A stretch of 64,000 nt of DNA from NCBI GenBank assembly GCA_020852175.1, contig JADZBH010000007.1:31737-95736 (forward strand), written 5' to 3'. The stretch comes from Bryobacterales bacterium (GTDB lineage: Bacteria; Acidobacteriota; Terriglobia; Bryobacterales; Bryobacteraceae). Shown piece by piece: positions 1-8,447 of this stretch. A program made the position numbers and the translations under genes. The notes beneath the pieces are model-generated. The model had not been told where the DNA came from and ran no database searches. It saw nothing but the letters and a program-made list of their open reading frames with translations. Within the stretch, counting starts at the first letter, position 1, and every line of letters begins with the position of its first letter.

Positions 1-2023
1 TCGTGGCGGTGTCCAGAAGCCAGATGTCGCCGGCGGCGCCGCCACGCTGGCTGACAAAGACGATTCGTTTGCCATCGGCGGAGATGTGCGGGTATTGGTC
101 GTCCAGCGGGTTGTGCGTGAGTTGTTGCGCCTCGCCGGCCACTTTACCCGTGTTGGTTTGCACGGGCACCTGCCAGACATCGGCGTTCGACCTCATATTC
201 GCGAACACCAGCCGGCCAGCGTCGGAGATGGCGGGTTTCATCTCTTCGGCAGGGCCGGAGGTGAGCTGTCGCGGCGAGCCCACCAGTTTCCAGGCGCTGC
301 CAAAGCGGGCCATCCAGAGGTTGGTTGTATCGCCGCGGCCGCTGGAGAAAATGAAACGCTCGCCCCAAACCGCGAACGGATACGGGCCGATGGTGAATTT
401 CAATTCGCGCAGCTTCGCCAGCGCGCCCGTGTTGATAGGCTCGCCGCCATCGACGGGCGCGAGCCACCAGTCGTAGTCGGGCGGTCCCAACTGCTTGGTG
501 CCCAAAAACACAATGTACTTCCCGTCCGCGGTGAACGCTGGATGATGAGCCACGGCGAAGGCCGGAGCAAACCGCCTTGCCGGCCCGCCGTCCACCGGGA
601 TGACAAACAGACTGCTGGCGCCAAAGGCAAACGTGGCGCCCACGCCGGGCGATCCCACGGCGTAGGCCAGAAGTTTGCCGTCGGGCGAAAACGCCGGGCT
701 GCGTCCTCCGGAGGCCACCAGACGGGGTTCGCCTCCGCCGGACACGGGCACGATATAAATGCCGCCGCCCTCGCGGTCGCTGCGGAACGCAATGCGATTC
801 GCGCCTGGCGAAAAGGCCGGCTCGTACTCGTCCACCTCGTGTTTGGTCAGGCGCATGGCTTCTCCGCTGGGGAGCTGCTGCACCCAGATGTCGAGGTCGC
901 GCCCGGTGGCGCGGTCGGTGGCGTAAGCGAGCCACTTGCCGTCGGTGGAAATCGCGGGGAATCCGGTGAGGCCGGGATCGGAGGTGAGCCGCGTCAACTC
1001 GCGGGGGGCGGGCGCGCGGGGCGCCAGCAGTTTCCACCAGGCGAAGCCGATGCCGGCCAGCATGCCGATGGAGAGCAGGGCCAGCATCCAACTGAAGCCG
1101 GGACGGTGCGGCGCGCCGGCCGGAGTCACGGGCGGCAGGGAGGCAGAGTCGTGCTCCTCGCGCAGTTCCTCCAGCGCCACGCGCAAATCGGCGGCGCCTT
1201 GAAAGCGCCGGGACGGATCCTTGCGCAGGCAGCGCGTGACGACACGTTCCAGATCCTGCGGCGTGCCGGGCGCGAGCGTGCGTACGGCCTGCGGTTCGTC
1301 GTTCACCAGCGAGGCCATGGTGTTCACCGCCGAATCGCCGGGGAAGGCGCGCTGGCCGGTGATCATCTCATACAGGACGGCGCCAAAGGAAAAAATATCG
1401 GAGCGCACATCGAGCGGTTTGCCGCTGGCCTGTTCGGGCGACATGTAGGCGGCCGTGCCCAGCACCATGCCCTGCGCGGTCATCAGCGGCGAGCCGGGTT
1501 CGTTCTGCGTATCGTCGCCGGCGATGACGGTTTGGACGAGACTGGCGCCGGGCTCGGTGAGCTTGGCCAGTCCAAAGTCGAGCACCTTCGCGATCCCGCT
1601 GGGCGAGACGATGATATTGGCGGGCTTCAGGTCGCGGTGGATGATCCCGGCGGCGTGGGCAGCCTCCAGCGCGGAGGCCACCTGCGCGGCCAGTTTCAAT
1701 ACCTGGCCAGGGCTGAGACCGCGGCGGCCGATGAGTTCGTCGAGCGGGCTGCCCTGCACGCGCTCCATGGCGATGAAATCGACTCCTTCCGCGGAATCGA
1801 TCTCATAGATGATGACGATGTTCGGGTGGTTCAGCGCGGAAGCGGCGCGAGCCTCCTGGGCAAAGCGCTTGCGGCGGTCGTTGTCGTGGGGCGCCCCGGG
1901 ACGCAACACTTTCAACGCGACGGTGCGGCCCAGGCGCGTGTCCCGCGCCAGCCACACCACGCCCATACCGCCCTCGCCAATCTGTTCGAGGACCTCGTAA
2001 TGGGATAGAGTGCGTCCAACCAC
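1..2023 (-). CDS. Serine/threonine protein kinase with TolB-like (PD40) propeller repeats, 3' end cut by window
   Basis: Membrane-anchored Hanks-type kinase expected to phosphorylate cytoplasmic Ser/Thr targets. My minus-strand translation shows the glycine loop GEGGMG (residues 16-21), the catalytic HRDLKPAN (about 126), DFGLAK (about 149) and YMSPEQASG. One transmembrane segment lies near residues 313-330. It is followed by repeated blocks of the type 'PAFSPG..RIAFRSDREG' and 'PAFSPDGKLLAYA', which are PD40/TolB propeller repeats. The reading frame runs off the left edge, so the last blades and the stop codon are missing. I chose the GTG at 2023 because it starts the kinase domain (VVGRTLSHYEVLEQIG), as in family members; the frame stays open further upstream. 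It is divergent from the SpoIIE-type phosphatase gene at 2143. Kinase identity is secure; the substrate is unknown. Confidence 0.93.
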   Translation of the reverse strand, partial: MVGRTLSHYEVLEQIGEGGMGVVWLARDTRLGRTVALKVLRPGAPHDNDRRKRFAQEARAASALNHPNIVIIYEIDSAEGVDFIAMERVQGSPLDELIGRRGLSPGQVLKLAAQVASALEAAHAAGIIHRDLKPANIIVSPSGIAKVLDFGLAKLTEPGASLVQTVIAGDDTQNEPGSPLMTAQGMVLGTAAYMSPEQASGKPLDVRSDIFSFGAVLYEMITGQRAFPGDSAVNTMASLVNDEPQAVRTLAPGTPQDLERVVTRCLRKDPSRRFQGAADLRVALEELREEHDSASLPPVTPAGAPHRPGFSWMLALLSIGMLAGIGFAWWKLLAPRAPAPRELTRLTSDPGLTGFPAISTDGKWLAYATDRATGRDLDIWVQQLPSGEAMRLTKHEVDEYEPAFSPGANRIAFRSDREGGGIYIVPVSGGGEPRLVASGGRSPAFSPDGKLLAYAVGSPGVGATFAFGASSLFVIPVDGGPARRFAPAFAVAHHPAFTADGKYIVFLGTKQLGPPDYDWWLAPVDGGEPINTGALAKLRELKFTIGPYPFAVWGERFIFSSGRGDTTNLWMARFGSAWKLVGSPRQLTSGPAEEMKPAISDAGRLVFANMRSNADVWQVPVQTNTGKVAGEAQQLTHNPLDDQYPHISADGKRIVFVSQRGGAAGDIWLLDTAT

Positions 2024-2142
2024 GGGGAAACACTCATAGTATCGCGCGCGGCGAGCCAACCCGCGCGGAAGCGCCGGCGGCGGATGGTGGCTGGCAGGCG
2101 CTCGATCCGTCACAATACGACAATTGAAGAGTTCAGGTTTCC

Positions 2143-4713
2143 ATGCCGCGCATCCCGACAAAGGCTCTCTACTATCTCATCGCGGGATTGATGTGCGCGA
2201 CGCTGCTGTACGAGTCGCGAAGCACCTACGGCCTTGTCCGCAACTGGAGCGAAGAGCGGTTCACGCTGCTGGAGCACGTGGAACTGCTGCCCGGGACGAA
2301 CATCGTGTCGGGAACCTCGGAGAAATCGCGCGGCGCGGGCCTGCACGAAGGCGACCGCGTGCTGGCGGTGAACGGCAAGCCGTTGCGCGGCATGAAGGAT
2401 CTGCCCTCGTCCGGAGAACCGGGCGAACCCGTGCGTCTCCGCATCAGCCACCGCACGGGCCGGCTGGAGGAGATCGTGATTCCTGCGGGTTCGCGCCCGG
2501 CGCCGGGTTCCTCGTTCGGGCGGACGCTGGTGAGCGTGGTCATGATGCTGGTCATGCCGTGGCTGTGCGTGGCGTTGGGCTTCTGGGCGGTTCTGGTACG
2601 GCCCCGCGACGCGCAGGCGTGGCTCCTGCTGCTGCTCATGTTGTCGTTCCCTCAACTGGTCAGCGGCACGTTCTGGCAATGGCCGGACGGCTGGCGCCAG
2701 TTCGCCATCATCTACCACGAAGTTTTCGCGGGCTTGATTCCAGCGGCTCTCGTGCTGTTCGGCATCTACTTCGCCGAGAGGTTCGGGCCGGACCAGCGCC
2801 ATCCGTGGGTCAAGTACGTTCTGCTGGCTCCCTCACTGGCCGCACTTGTTTTCAACACCATTCACGCGGTGGGCGCGGCGGAGAATTTCACGTTCACCGA
2901 ACCTCTACTGCAAGTGCGCAACCTGTCGCGCACCGTGGGGTTCACCTCCGTCTTCGGGGCGTTCGGCGCGTTCTTCTTCACGCTGGGCACGAAATGGGGG
3001 AAGACGAAATCGGCCGACGTGAGACGGCGGCTGCGGCTGCTGTTATGGGGCACGCAAATCGCCTGCGCGCCGTTGGGACTGCTGCTGGCCGCGTCCATCG
3101 CCACGGGCCGGCAGCTTCACGAAATCGCGCCTTGGAGCGTGCTGGCGCTCGCGCTCACCATGCTGTTCTTCTTCCCCGTGACCATCACCTATGTGATCGT
3201 CGTGCACCGTGCTCTGGACGTGCGTGTCGTGGTGCGCCAGGGCATCCAGTACGCGATGCTGAGCGGCGGCGCGCTGCTGTTCGGCGGCTTGCTGACGGCG
3301 GCGATCATGCTGGGCTCGATTCTGTACGCGCTGAACTCGGAACTCAACCGGCCGGGGAAGGTTCTGGCGATCATGGCCGGCCTTGGAGTGGCCATGCTTC
3401 TGCAACGGCTGCGAAGGCGGCTGGCGCTTTGGATCGACCGGCGCTTTTTCCGCGATGCCTACGACGCCGAACGGGTATTGAGCGGCTTGAGCCAGGAGGT
3501 AAGGAGCATCGTCGAGCCCGAGTCCCTGCTTCGCACCGTTTCCGAACGCATCTCGGAAACGCTTTATGTGCCGCACATCGTCTTTTTTCTGCCGGCGGGC
3601 GGCCCGTTCCGTCCGGCTTTCGCGCTCGGTTATAAAGGCGAGCCCAAGGTGGAGTTCCCGCCCGAAAGCGGCACGGTGCTCCACATCGCGGAAGCAATGG
3701 CGCCCTCTCGCGTCTACCTGGACGACCACGATTCGTGGCTCTACCAGGACTCGCGCGTCACGCCACAGGAGCGCGAATGGCTGATGCAACTCGACTCGCA
3801 ACTCCTGTTGCCGCTGCCGTCGAAGGACAAGCTGCTGGGGTTTCTCAGCCTGGGACAAAAGCGGAGCGAGGAGCCCTATTCGGGAAGCGACATCCGGCTG
3901 CTGAACTCGGTGGCCGCGCAGACGGGGCTGGCGTTGGAGAATTCGCAACTGACGGCCGAAATCGCCGCCGAGGCGGCCCAGCGCGAGCGCCTGAACCGCG
4001 AGATCGAGATCGCGCGCGAGGTGCAGGAGAGGCTGTTTCCGCAGAAACCACCCGCCATCGCGGGGCTGGATTGCGCTGGCGCCTGCCGTCCGGCTCAGGG
4101 CGTGGGGGGCGACTACTACGACTTTCTGGCCCTGCCGGGCGGACGTCTGGGCGTGGTGATCGGCGACGTGTCCGGCAAAGGGATCGCCGCGGCGCTGCTG
4201 ATGGCCAGCCTGCAGGCGTCGGTACGCGGGCAGAGCATGAGGGGAGAGCAGGATCTGGCGCAATTGATCGCCACCGTGAACTCGCTTATTTACGAGGCTT
4301 CGGCTTCCAGCCGTTACGCCACGCTTTTTTATGCGCAACTCGACCCGGCGTCGCGCCGTCTCGACTATGTGAACGCCGGCCACAACCCGCCGCTGCTGGT
4401 GAGGGGCGGCGAGGCGATCCGGCTGGAAACGGGCGGCACGGTGGTGGGCCTGCTGCCGTCCTACGCCTACCGGCAGGGAACCATCGAGCTAAAGCGCGGC
4501 GACGTTCTGGTGGCCTTCACCGACGGTATCAGCGAGGCGATGAACATTGAGGATGAGGAGTGGGGCGAGGACCGTCTGCTGGCGGCGATCCGGGCGACGG
4601 ACAATCTCACGGCGGGTGAGATGATTCCGGTACTGATGAGCGCGGCCGACGCTTTCGTCGCGGGAGCGCCGCAGCACGATGACATGACGCTGGTGATCGT
4701 GAAACTGCTGTAG
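2143..4713 (+). CDS. Membrane PDZ-GAF-SpoIIE (PP2C) serine phosphatase, RsbU-like
   Basis: Protein of 856 aa predicted to dephosphorylate a phosphoserine protein, typically an anti-sigma antagonist. Order of parts: one N-terminal membrane segment (residues 8-25); a PDZ-like domain (about 50-115, with GAGLHEGDRVLAVNGKPL); a block of about six membrane helices (125-390); a GAF domain (about 460-600); a short helical linker; and a PP2C_SIG domain (about 630-856). The metal-binding motifs are present: GGDYYDF (about 654), IGDVSGKG, TDGISEA and QHDDMTLV. The N-terminal layout resembles sensor phosphatases common in acidobacteria. It is divergent from the Ser/Thr kinase at 1-2023. No anti-sigma or antagonist gene is adjacent, so the target cannot be named. 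The ATG at 2143 follows a weak purine stretch. Confidence 0.9.
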   Translation: MPRIPTKALYYLIAGLMCATLLYESRSTYGLVRNWSEERFTLLEHVELLPGTNIVSGTSEKSRGAGLHEGDRVLAVNGKPLRGMKDLPSSGEPGEPVRLRISHRTGRLEEIVIPAGSRPAPGSSFGRTLVSVVMMLVMPWLCVALGFWAVLVRPRDAQAWLLLLLMLSFPQLVSGTFWQWPDGWRQFAIIYHEVFAGLIPAALVLFGIYFAERFGPDQRHPWVKYVLLAPSLAALVFNTIHAVGAAENFTFTEPLLQVRNLSRTVGFTSVFGAFGAFFFTLGTKWGKTKSADVRRRLRLLLWGTQIACAPLGLLLAASIATGRQLHEIAPWSVLALALTMLFFFPVTITYVIVVHRALDVRVVVRQGIQYAMLSGGALLFGGLLTAAIMLGSILYALNSELNRPGKVLAIMAGLGVAMLLQRLRRRLALWIDRRFFRDAYDAERVLSGLSQEVRSIVEPESLLRTVSERISETLYVPHIVFFLPAGGPFRPAFALGYKGEPKVEFPPESGTVLHIAEAMAPSRVYLDDHDSWLYQDSRVTPQEREWLMQLDSQLLLPLPSKDKLLGFLSLGQKRSEEPYSGSDIRLLNSVAAQTGLALENSQLTAEIAAEAAQRERLNREIEIAREVQERLFPQKPPAIAGLDCAGACRPAQGVGGDYYDFLALPGGRLGVVIGDVSGKGIAAALLMASLQASVRGQSMRGEQDLAQLIATVNSLIYEASASSRYATLFYAQLDPASRRLDYVNAGHNPPLLVRGGEAIRLETGGTVVGLLPSYAYRQGTIELKRGDVLVAFTDGISEAMNIEDEEWGEDRLLAAIRATDNLTAGEMIPVLMSAADAFVAGAPQHDDMTLVIVKLL

Positions 4714-4758
4714 GCGCTAAGGGCAAGGTGTCGGGCTGGTTTGAGAAGGAGAGTTGCA

Positions 4759-5340
4759 ATGAGGCGGATGACGGCCGGGCTGCTGTGCGCGTTCGTAGCC
4801 ATGGCGGCTGACTTCACGATTACGCCAGTTCCGGGGACGCGGTTCCAACTGGAAGTGAACAAGACCGGCCTCATGTCGGGCAAGGTTCATGTTTTCACTT
4901 TCGATCGCTACTCGGGCGAGTTGCATTACGACGAAGCGGCGCCTGAGCGCTCGACCGTGAGCTTCACGGTGGAGAACCGGTCGCTGGCGTGTCACGACAC
5001 ATGGGTGGACGAGAAGGACAGGCAAAAAATCGTACGGGTGGCTCACGAGGCGATGGATACGGAGCATCATCCCCGGATGACGTTCCGCTCAGAAAAGGTT
5101 GTCAAGCGGGACGATGGCGGTTTCGATGCCACCGGGCCTCTCACGATCAAGGGAATCGCCAGGCTGGCGGTCATCCGCGTGACCGTGGAGCGCAGCGGCG
5201 GGGTTCTGCGGTTGAAAGGCAGCGCGGTGCTGCGCCGGAAGGACTATGGCGTGAACCCTCCTTCGCCTGTGCCATTCGGGCTGATCGGCAACAAGGATGA
5301 GATGCCCGTACAGTTCGATCTACGCGCCGCGCCCAAGTGA
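4759..5340 (+). CDS. YceI-like periplasmic lipocalin-fold protein
   Basis: Protein of 193 aa with a signal peptide (residues 1-17) and one YceI-type domain. YceI proteins are periplasmic beta-barrels that bind isoprenoid-like amphiphiles; the ligand here is unknown. Typical features are the opening FTITP...FQLEV, the block DTEHHPRMTFRSEKV, GPLTIKGIARL, and a final strand with NKDEMPVQFDL. The ATG at 4759 is preceded at good distance by AGAAGGAG, so I prefer it to the in-frame TTG at 4741. It lies 45 nt after the phosphatase gene, with no terminator between, and may be co-transcribed with it. Confidence 0.85.
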   Translation: MRRMTAGLLCAFVAMAADFTITPVPGTRFQLEVNKTGLMSGKVHVFTFDRYSGELHYDEAAPERSTVSFTVENRSLACHDTWVDEKDRQKIVRVAHEAMDTEHHPRMTFRSEKVVKRDDGGFDATGPLTIKGIARLAVIRVTVERSGGVLRLKGSAVLRRKDYGVNPPSPVPFGLIGNKDEMPVQFDLRAAPK

Positions 5341-5374
5341 GCCGCGCCCGCGCGGCCTGCGGCTACAATGGGGC

Positions 5375-6295
5375 TTGAGCCTATCGGACTGGATTGCTTC
5401 CCGCTTTCGCTACCGGCGTTTCGCGCGCGGAGGACATAACCTGGCCCGCCGCTACGCGGCGCTCACGCCCTACTGGGAACCGCACCTTGAAGCCACTCGC
5501 ACGGCACAGCGCGGGTGGGACGTCTCGGGCAAGCGGCTGCTGGTTTTGGGAGCCGGGCGGTTGCTCGACTTCTCGATTGAACTGGCCAGTCGTTTTCAGG
5601 AGGTGATGCTGCTGGACGCCGATCCGGCGTGCGGCGGCAAATGGCGCGAATTGGGGTCGAAGCTGAAAGGGCGCGTGGCCGTGGACTACGACCTGCGCGA
5701 ATTGACGGTGAAATACGACCCCTGGCAGATGCATCTGGCCGACCGTCTGAGCCGCGCCGCGCCGCGCGTCCGCTGGCAGGCGGCCTTGGGAACCCTTGCG
5801 CACATGATCGAAGTTCCATCGCCGCACCTGCCGCACGCCGATGCCGTGCTGTCGTTGAACGTTCTAAGCCAGTTGCCTATCGGGTGGCAGGAGATTGTCG
5901 AGGAGTTGCTGACCGAGTCGTTCGGCAAGAAGTTCGTGAAGGAGCATGAGCAGGAGTGGATGGAGGCTCTGCTGCCTTCCGGCCGGACGATTGTCGAGGA
6001 CCATTTCACGGCCATCGCTTCCACGCGCTGCCGCCATGCGCTGGTGATCACCGATACGGATTACACGGAGTATCGCGGCGTGCCGGCCTATTCGCGCGCC
6101 AGTTACGCGCCGCCGCCCGCCCAAGGCGAGCACACCACCTGGTCCGCGCTGTGCAATGTCGAGTTGGAAGCCATGCTTCCGGGATGGAGACGGCGCAAGG
6201 TGAGCGAGTGGACCTGGCACATCGCGCCCATGGGTTTGGAGAGCGAACCCTACGGCACGTTTCACAACGTGGCCGCGTACCGGTTCGACATCTAA
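5375..6295 (+). CDS. SAM-dependent methyltransferase-like protein of unknown substrate
   Basis: About 306 aa if started at the TTG at 5375. Residues around VLGAGRLLDFSIELA followed by VMLLDADP form a Rossmann-type motif I plus an acidic residue at the end of strand 2, as in class I methyltransferases. The rest (LNVLSQLPIGWQEIVEELL, TIVEDHF, TWSALCNVELEAML) matches no family I can name. The start is uncertain. An in-frame ATG at 5297 would overlap the yceI gene by 44 nt. A TACAAT -10-like box at 5364-5369 sits 5 nt before the TTG, which favours a leaderless start there. No signal peptide or membrane segment is seen, so it is probably cytoplasmic. Confidence 0.7.
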   Translation: MSLSDWIASRFRYRRFARGGHNLARRYAALTPYWEPHLEATRTAQRGWDVSGKRLLVLGAGRLLDFSIELASRFQEVMLLDADPACGGKWRELGSKLKGRVAVDYDLRELTVKYDPWQMHLADRLSRAAPRVRWQAALGTLAHMIEVPSPHLPHADAVLSLNVLSQLPIGWQEIVEELLTESFGKKFVKEHEQEWMEALLPSGRTIVEDHFTAIASTRCRHALVITDTDYTEYRGVPAYSRASYAPPPAQGEHTTWSALCNVELEAMLPGWRRRKVSEWTWHIAPMGLESEPYGTFHNVAAYRFDI

Positions 6296-6325
6296 CCGGA
6301 GGGCCCGCGATGCCTGCCTCTGGCG

Positions 6326-7123
6326 TCAGGCGAGAGCGTGCAGAACAACCGATCTGGAGCCGAAAGCGGCGGCGAGCCACCTGCCGTCAGGCGAAAGGGC
6401 GAGCGAATTTACGCGGGAAGGCGCGTCGAAGGTGCGTTCGGGCTTGCCGGAGGCGAAGTCCCACAGCAGGATCTTCACGGGGTGAGAGACGGTAAGTACG
6501 CTAAAACCGCCCGTGGCGAGCCGCCGCCCGTCGGAGGAAAACGCAAGCGCGGAGATCATCTCGGGTTGTCCTGACAGTTTGCGGGCCAGGCGCCACGTGG
6601 TTGCATCCCAGACATAGACGATGCGGTCCGCGCCGGCGGCCGCCAGCCAGCGGCCATCGGGCGAGAAGTCCATGGCGAACATGGAAATGGGAAGTTCCTC
6701 GACATGCCGGAGCAACTCGCCGTTGGCCGTATTCCAGACGCGCAGAGAGGTATCGTACGAGCCGGCGGCGAGCGCCTGGCCGCCGGGAGAGAAGGCCATG
6801 ACCGAGACGCCGCCAAGACCTGCCGGGAGGCGGAACTTATCAGCCCCCGAGCGATCGCGTACGCGGACGGTATTCTCGTTCCACTGCTTGTTGGCGATGA
6901 GCGCCTCCGAGGTGAGCGCTCCGCCAGCGGAGGTCACGAGCGGGCTCGCAAGAGCGGCGATGGACGGAGGCAGCGAGGCCCGCTCCAGGGTCTCGCGCAG
7001 ACGGCCGGTGGCAGTGTCCCAGACGCGCGCCTTCCGATCGGAGCACCAACCGGCGAGCGCGGCTCCGCCATCGAGAAAGGCCACTGCTCTGACGTTGGCC
7101 TCGGAGTCGAGCGTACGGGGCAT
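6326..7123 (-). CDS. WD40 repeat protein, six short blades
   Basis: A 265-aa protein made almost wholly of WD40 repeats: units end in RVWDT, RVWNT, YVWDA and LLWDF and contain 'FSPGG..LAAGS' or 'FSPDGRWLAAAG' blocks. About six repeats are visible, enough for a small propeller. No signal peptide is evident, so it is probably cytoplasmic. The ATG lies one nucleotide after the stop of the dioxygenase gene (TGA-a-ATG), which indicates translational coupling and a shared mRNA. The partner or ligand is unknown. A C-terminal fragment of a larger WD40 protein is possible but not needed to explain the ORF. Confidence 0.8.
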   Translation of the reverse strand: MPRTLDSEANVRAVAFLDGGAALAGWCSDRKARVWDTATGRLRETLERASLPPSIAALASPLVTSAGGALTSEALIANKQWNENTVRVRDRSGADKFRLPAGLGGVSVMAFSPGGQALAAGSYDTSLRVWNTANGELLRHVEELPISMFAMDFSPDGRWLAAAGADRIVYVWDATTWRLARKLSGQPEMISALAFSSDGRRLATGGFSVLTVSHPVKILLWDFASGKPERTFDAPSRVNSLALSPDGRWLAAAFGSRSVVLHALA

Positions 7124-7124
7124 T

Positions 7125-7760
7125 TCAGGCCTTCTCCAGAATAATGTCGAAGGTGATCTCGGCGTGAGGCGCGCCCTGCTCGAAGAGCTTCACCGGACGG
7201 ACCAATTCACGGCTTCTCACGATATTGTTCTTCGCGTAATTCTTGCCGGGGTTGCCATCGAAGAAGGGATCGGTGGCGAAGTAGGCCTGCGTGATGAGCG
7301 TTTTGTGGCCGGGCGCGCTGATGAGGTAGTGAATGTGCTGGGCCGGGCGGTCGGCGTAATGGCCGGGCAAGATGGTTTCCAGCGTGTACCCCGATGCTTC
7401 GCCGATGGCGAGTTGAGCGCGATAGCGGTAGCCCTGAAGGTCATACAAGCCTGCGTGGTCGGCTTGCCAGACATCGACGCGCGCGCCGGGAACCTTTTCG
7501 CCGCGCGTGTTCGTGACCTTGCCCACGACGCGCAACGGGAAGCCGGGGTCGCCGGGTTTGCGCAGCAGGGAGACATCCGGTGCGCCTTTTTTGTAGAAAG
7601 GGCCCAGCACCTCGGCCGGGGTTGGTTGTGCCGCCTGCGTTTCGGCCTGCTGCCAAAGCGCGAACAGCCGCGTGGATGCCATGGGCGCCGCTGCCACCAG
7701 CAGGCCCTTGGCGATGCAGTCGCCCAGTATGTCGCGACGGCGAAGTTCCTTGTCGTTCAT
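7125..7760 (-). CDS. Intradiol ring-cleavage dioxygenase-like protein with Tat-like leader
   Basis: Protein of 211 aa related to protocatechuate/catechol intradiol dioxygenases, non-heme Fe(III) enzymes that open catechol rings. It starts MNDKELRRRDILGDC and continues hydrophobic to about residue 30, a Tat/Sec-like export signal. Family marks are VLGPFYKKG (about 50), ARVDVWQADHAGLYD (about 95-109), YRYRAQ, and RPAQHIHYLISAPGH with the two His ligands (about 138-141); tyrosine ligand candidates are in YDLQGYRY. It is one single-domain chain with no alpha/beta partner gene nearby. The start is fixed by GAGAGGTGG before the ATG at 7760. Substrate unknown; exported homologues in soil bacteria are poorly characterised. 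Confidence 0.85.
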   Translation of the reverse strand: MNDKELRRRDILGDCIAKGLLVAAAPMASTRLFALWQQAETQAAQPTPAEVLGPFYKKGAPDVSLLRKPGDPGFPLRVVGKVTNTRGEKVPGARVDVWQADHAGLYDLQGYRYRAQLAIGEASGYTLETILPGHYADRPAQHIHYLISAPGHKTLITQAYFATDPFFDGNPGKNYAKNNIVRSRELVRPVKLFEQGAPHAEITFDIILEKA

Positions 7761-7806
7761 TGCCACCTCTCGATTGGCGAGAGTGTAGCACGATCGCGGA
7801 AGAACT

Positions 7807-8373
7807 TCAGGCGATGGGACGGACGGCCAGCCAGGCGCACTGGATGGCGCGATCGACGAATTCGGCGGGCAGGCGGCCTCCATAGGCGCCGAGGTGCTCG
7901 AACATGGCGATGCCGTGCAGGGAGGAGATTAGCAAAAGCGCGGCGCCGGAGGGATCGGGTGTGCGATTTTGCGCGAAGAAGCGGATGAGTTCACCGCGCA
8001 GCGCCACCAGGGCCGATTGCGGATGGCGCGAGGCGAACTCCTCGAAACGGAAATCCGGATGCGTGGAAAGTTGCGCCAGAATGGGCGCCGCGGAGCGGAA
8101 GTAGTCGAGCATCGCGCGGGCTGCGGCGCGGAACGACTCCTCGAAGCTGGCATCGCCGGAAGCGCGCAGTTGTTCGGCGAGTGAGATTCCGGGCGGCACC
8201 ATGGCCGCGAAGAAAAGTTCGGCCTTGGTCCGGTAGCGCTGGAACAGCAGCCCTTCGGAGACCTTGGCCAAGCGGGCGATGTCGCGGGTGGGCGCGGCGA
8301 ATCCTCTTTCAGCGAAGATGGAGCGGGCGGCGTTCAGCAGGTTGTCGTCGGCGATGGTTTTCTTGCGCGGCAC
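7807..8373 (-). CDS. TetR/AcrR family transcriptional regulator
   Basis: A 188-aa regulator. The N-terminal HTH (residues 8-52) reads NLLNAARSIFAERGF, then TRDIARLAKVSEGLLFQRYRTKAELF, typical of TetR. The C-terminal ligand domain is all helical and not diagnostic. The start is a GTG at 8373 (GTG-CCG-CGC-AAG). It lies upstream of the dioxygenase/WD40 pair on the same strand (gap 46 nt) and divergent from the secreted protein at 8448, so either neighbour is a possible target. I saw no clear inverted repeat in the 74-bp divergent region. Confidence 0.88.
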   Translation of the reverse strand: MPRKKTIADDNLLNAARSIFAERGFAAPTRDIARLAKVSEGLLFQRYRTKAELFFAAMVPPGISLAEQLRASGDASFEESFRAAARAMLDYFRSAAPILAQLSTHPDFRFEEFASRHPQSALVALRGELIRFFAQNRTPDPSGAALLLISSLHGIAMFEHLGAYGGRLPAEFVDRAIQCAWLAVRPIA

Positions 8374-8434
8374 GAAGCATACATTCTCCCCTCTCCGGGT
8401 GGGGAAAGTACAGTCAGATTCCCGCGCGGCGCGT

Positions 8435-8440
8435 TAGACT
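8435..8440 (+). promoter_or_regulatory. TAGACT -10 box, leaderless start at 8448
   Basis: TAGACT ends 7 nt before the ATG at 8448, so the expected transcription start falls on or next to the start codon. No Shine-Dalgarno sequence precedes the ATG and no canonical -35 is seen. The same hexamer precedes the minus-strand leader ORF at 12773. Confidence 0.55.
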
Positions 8441-8447
8441 GAGCAGA

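Noticed and set aside
86..2008. A 640-codon open frame on the plus strand
   Set aside because: It is antisense to the kinase, whose catalytic motifs are clear. High GC keeps the opposite strand free of stops; the translation is low-complexity Arg/Gly/His-rich.
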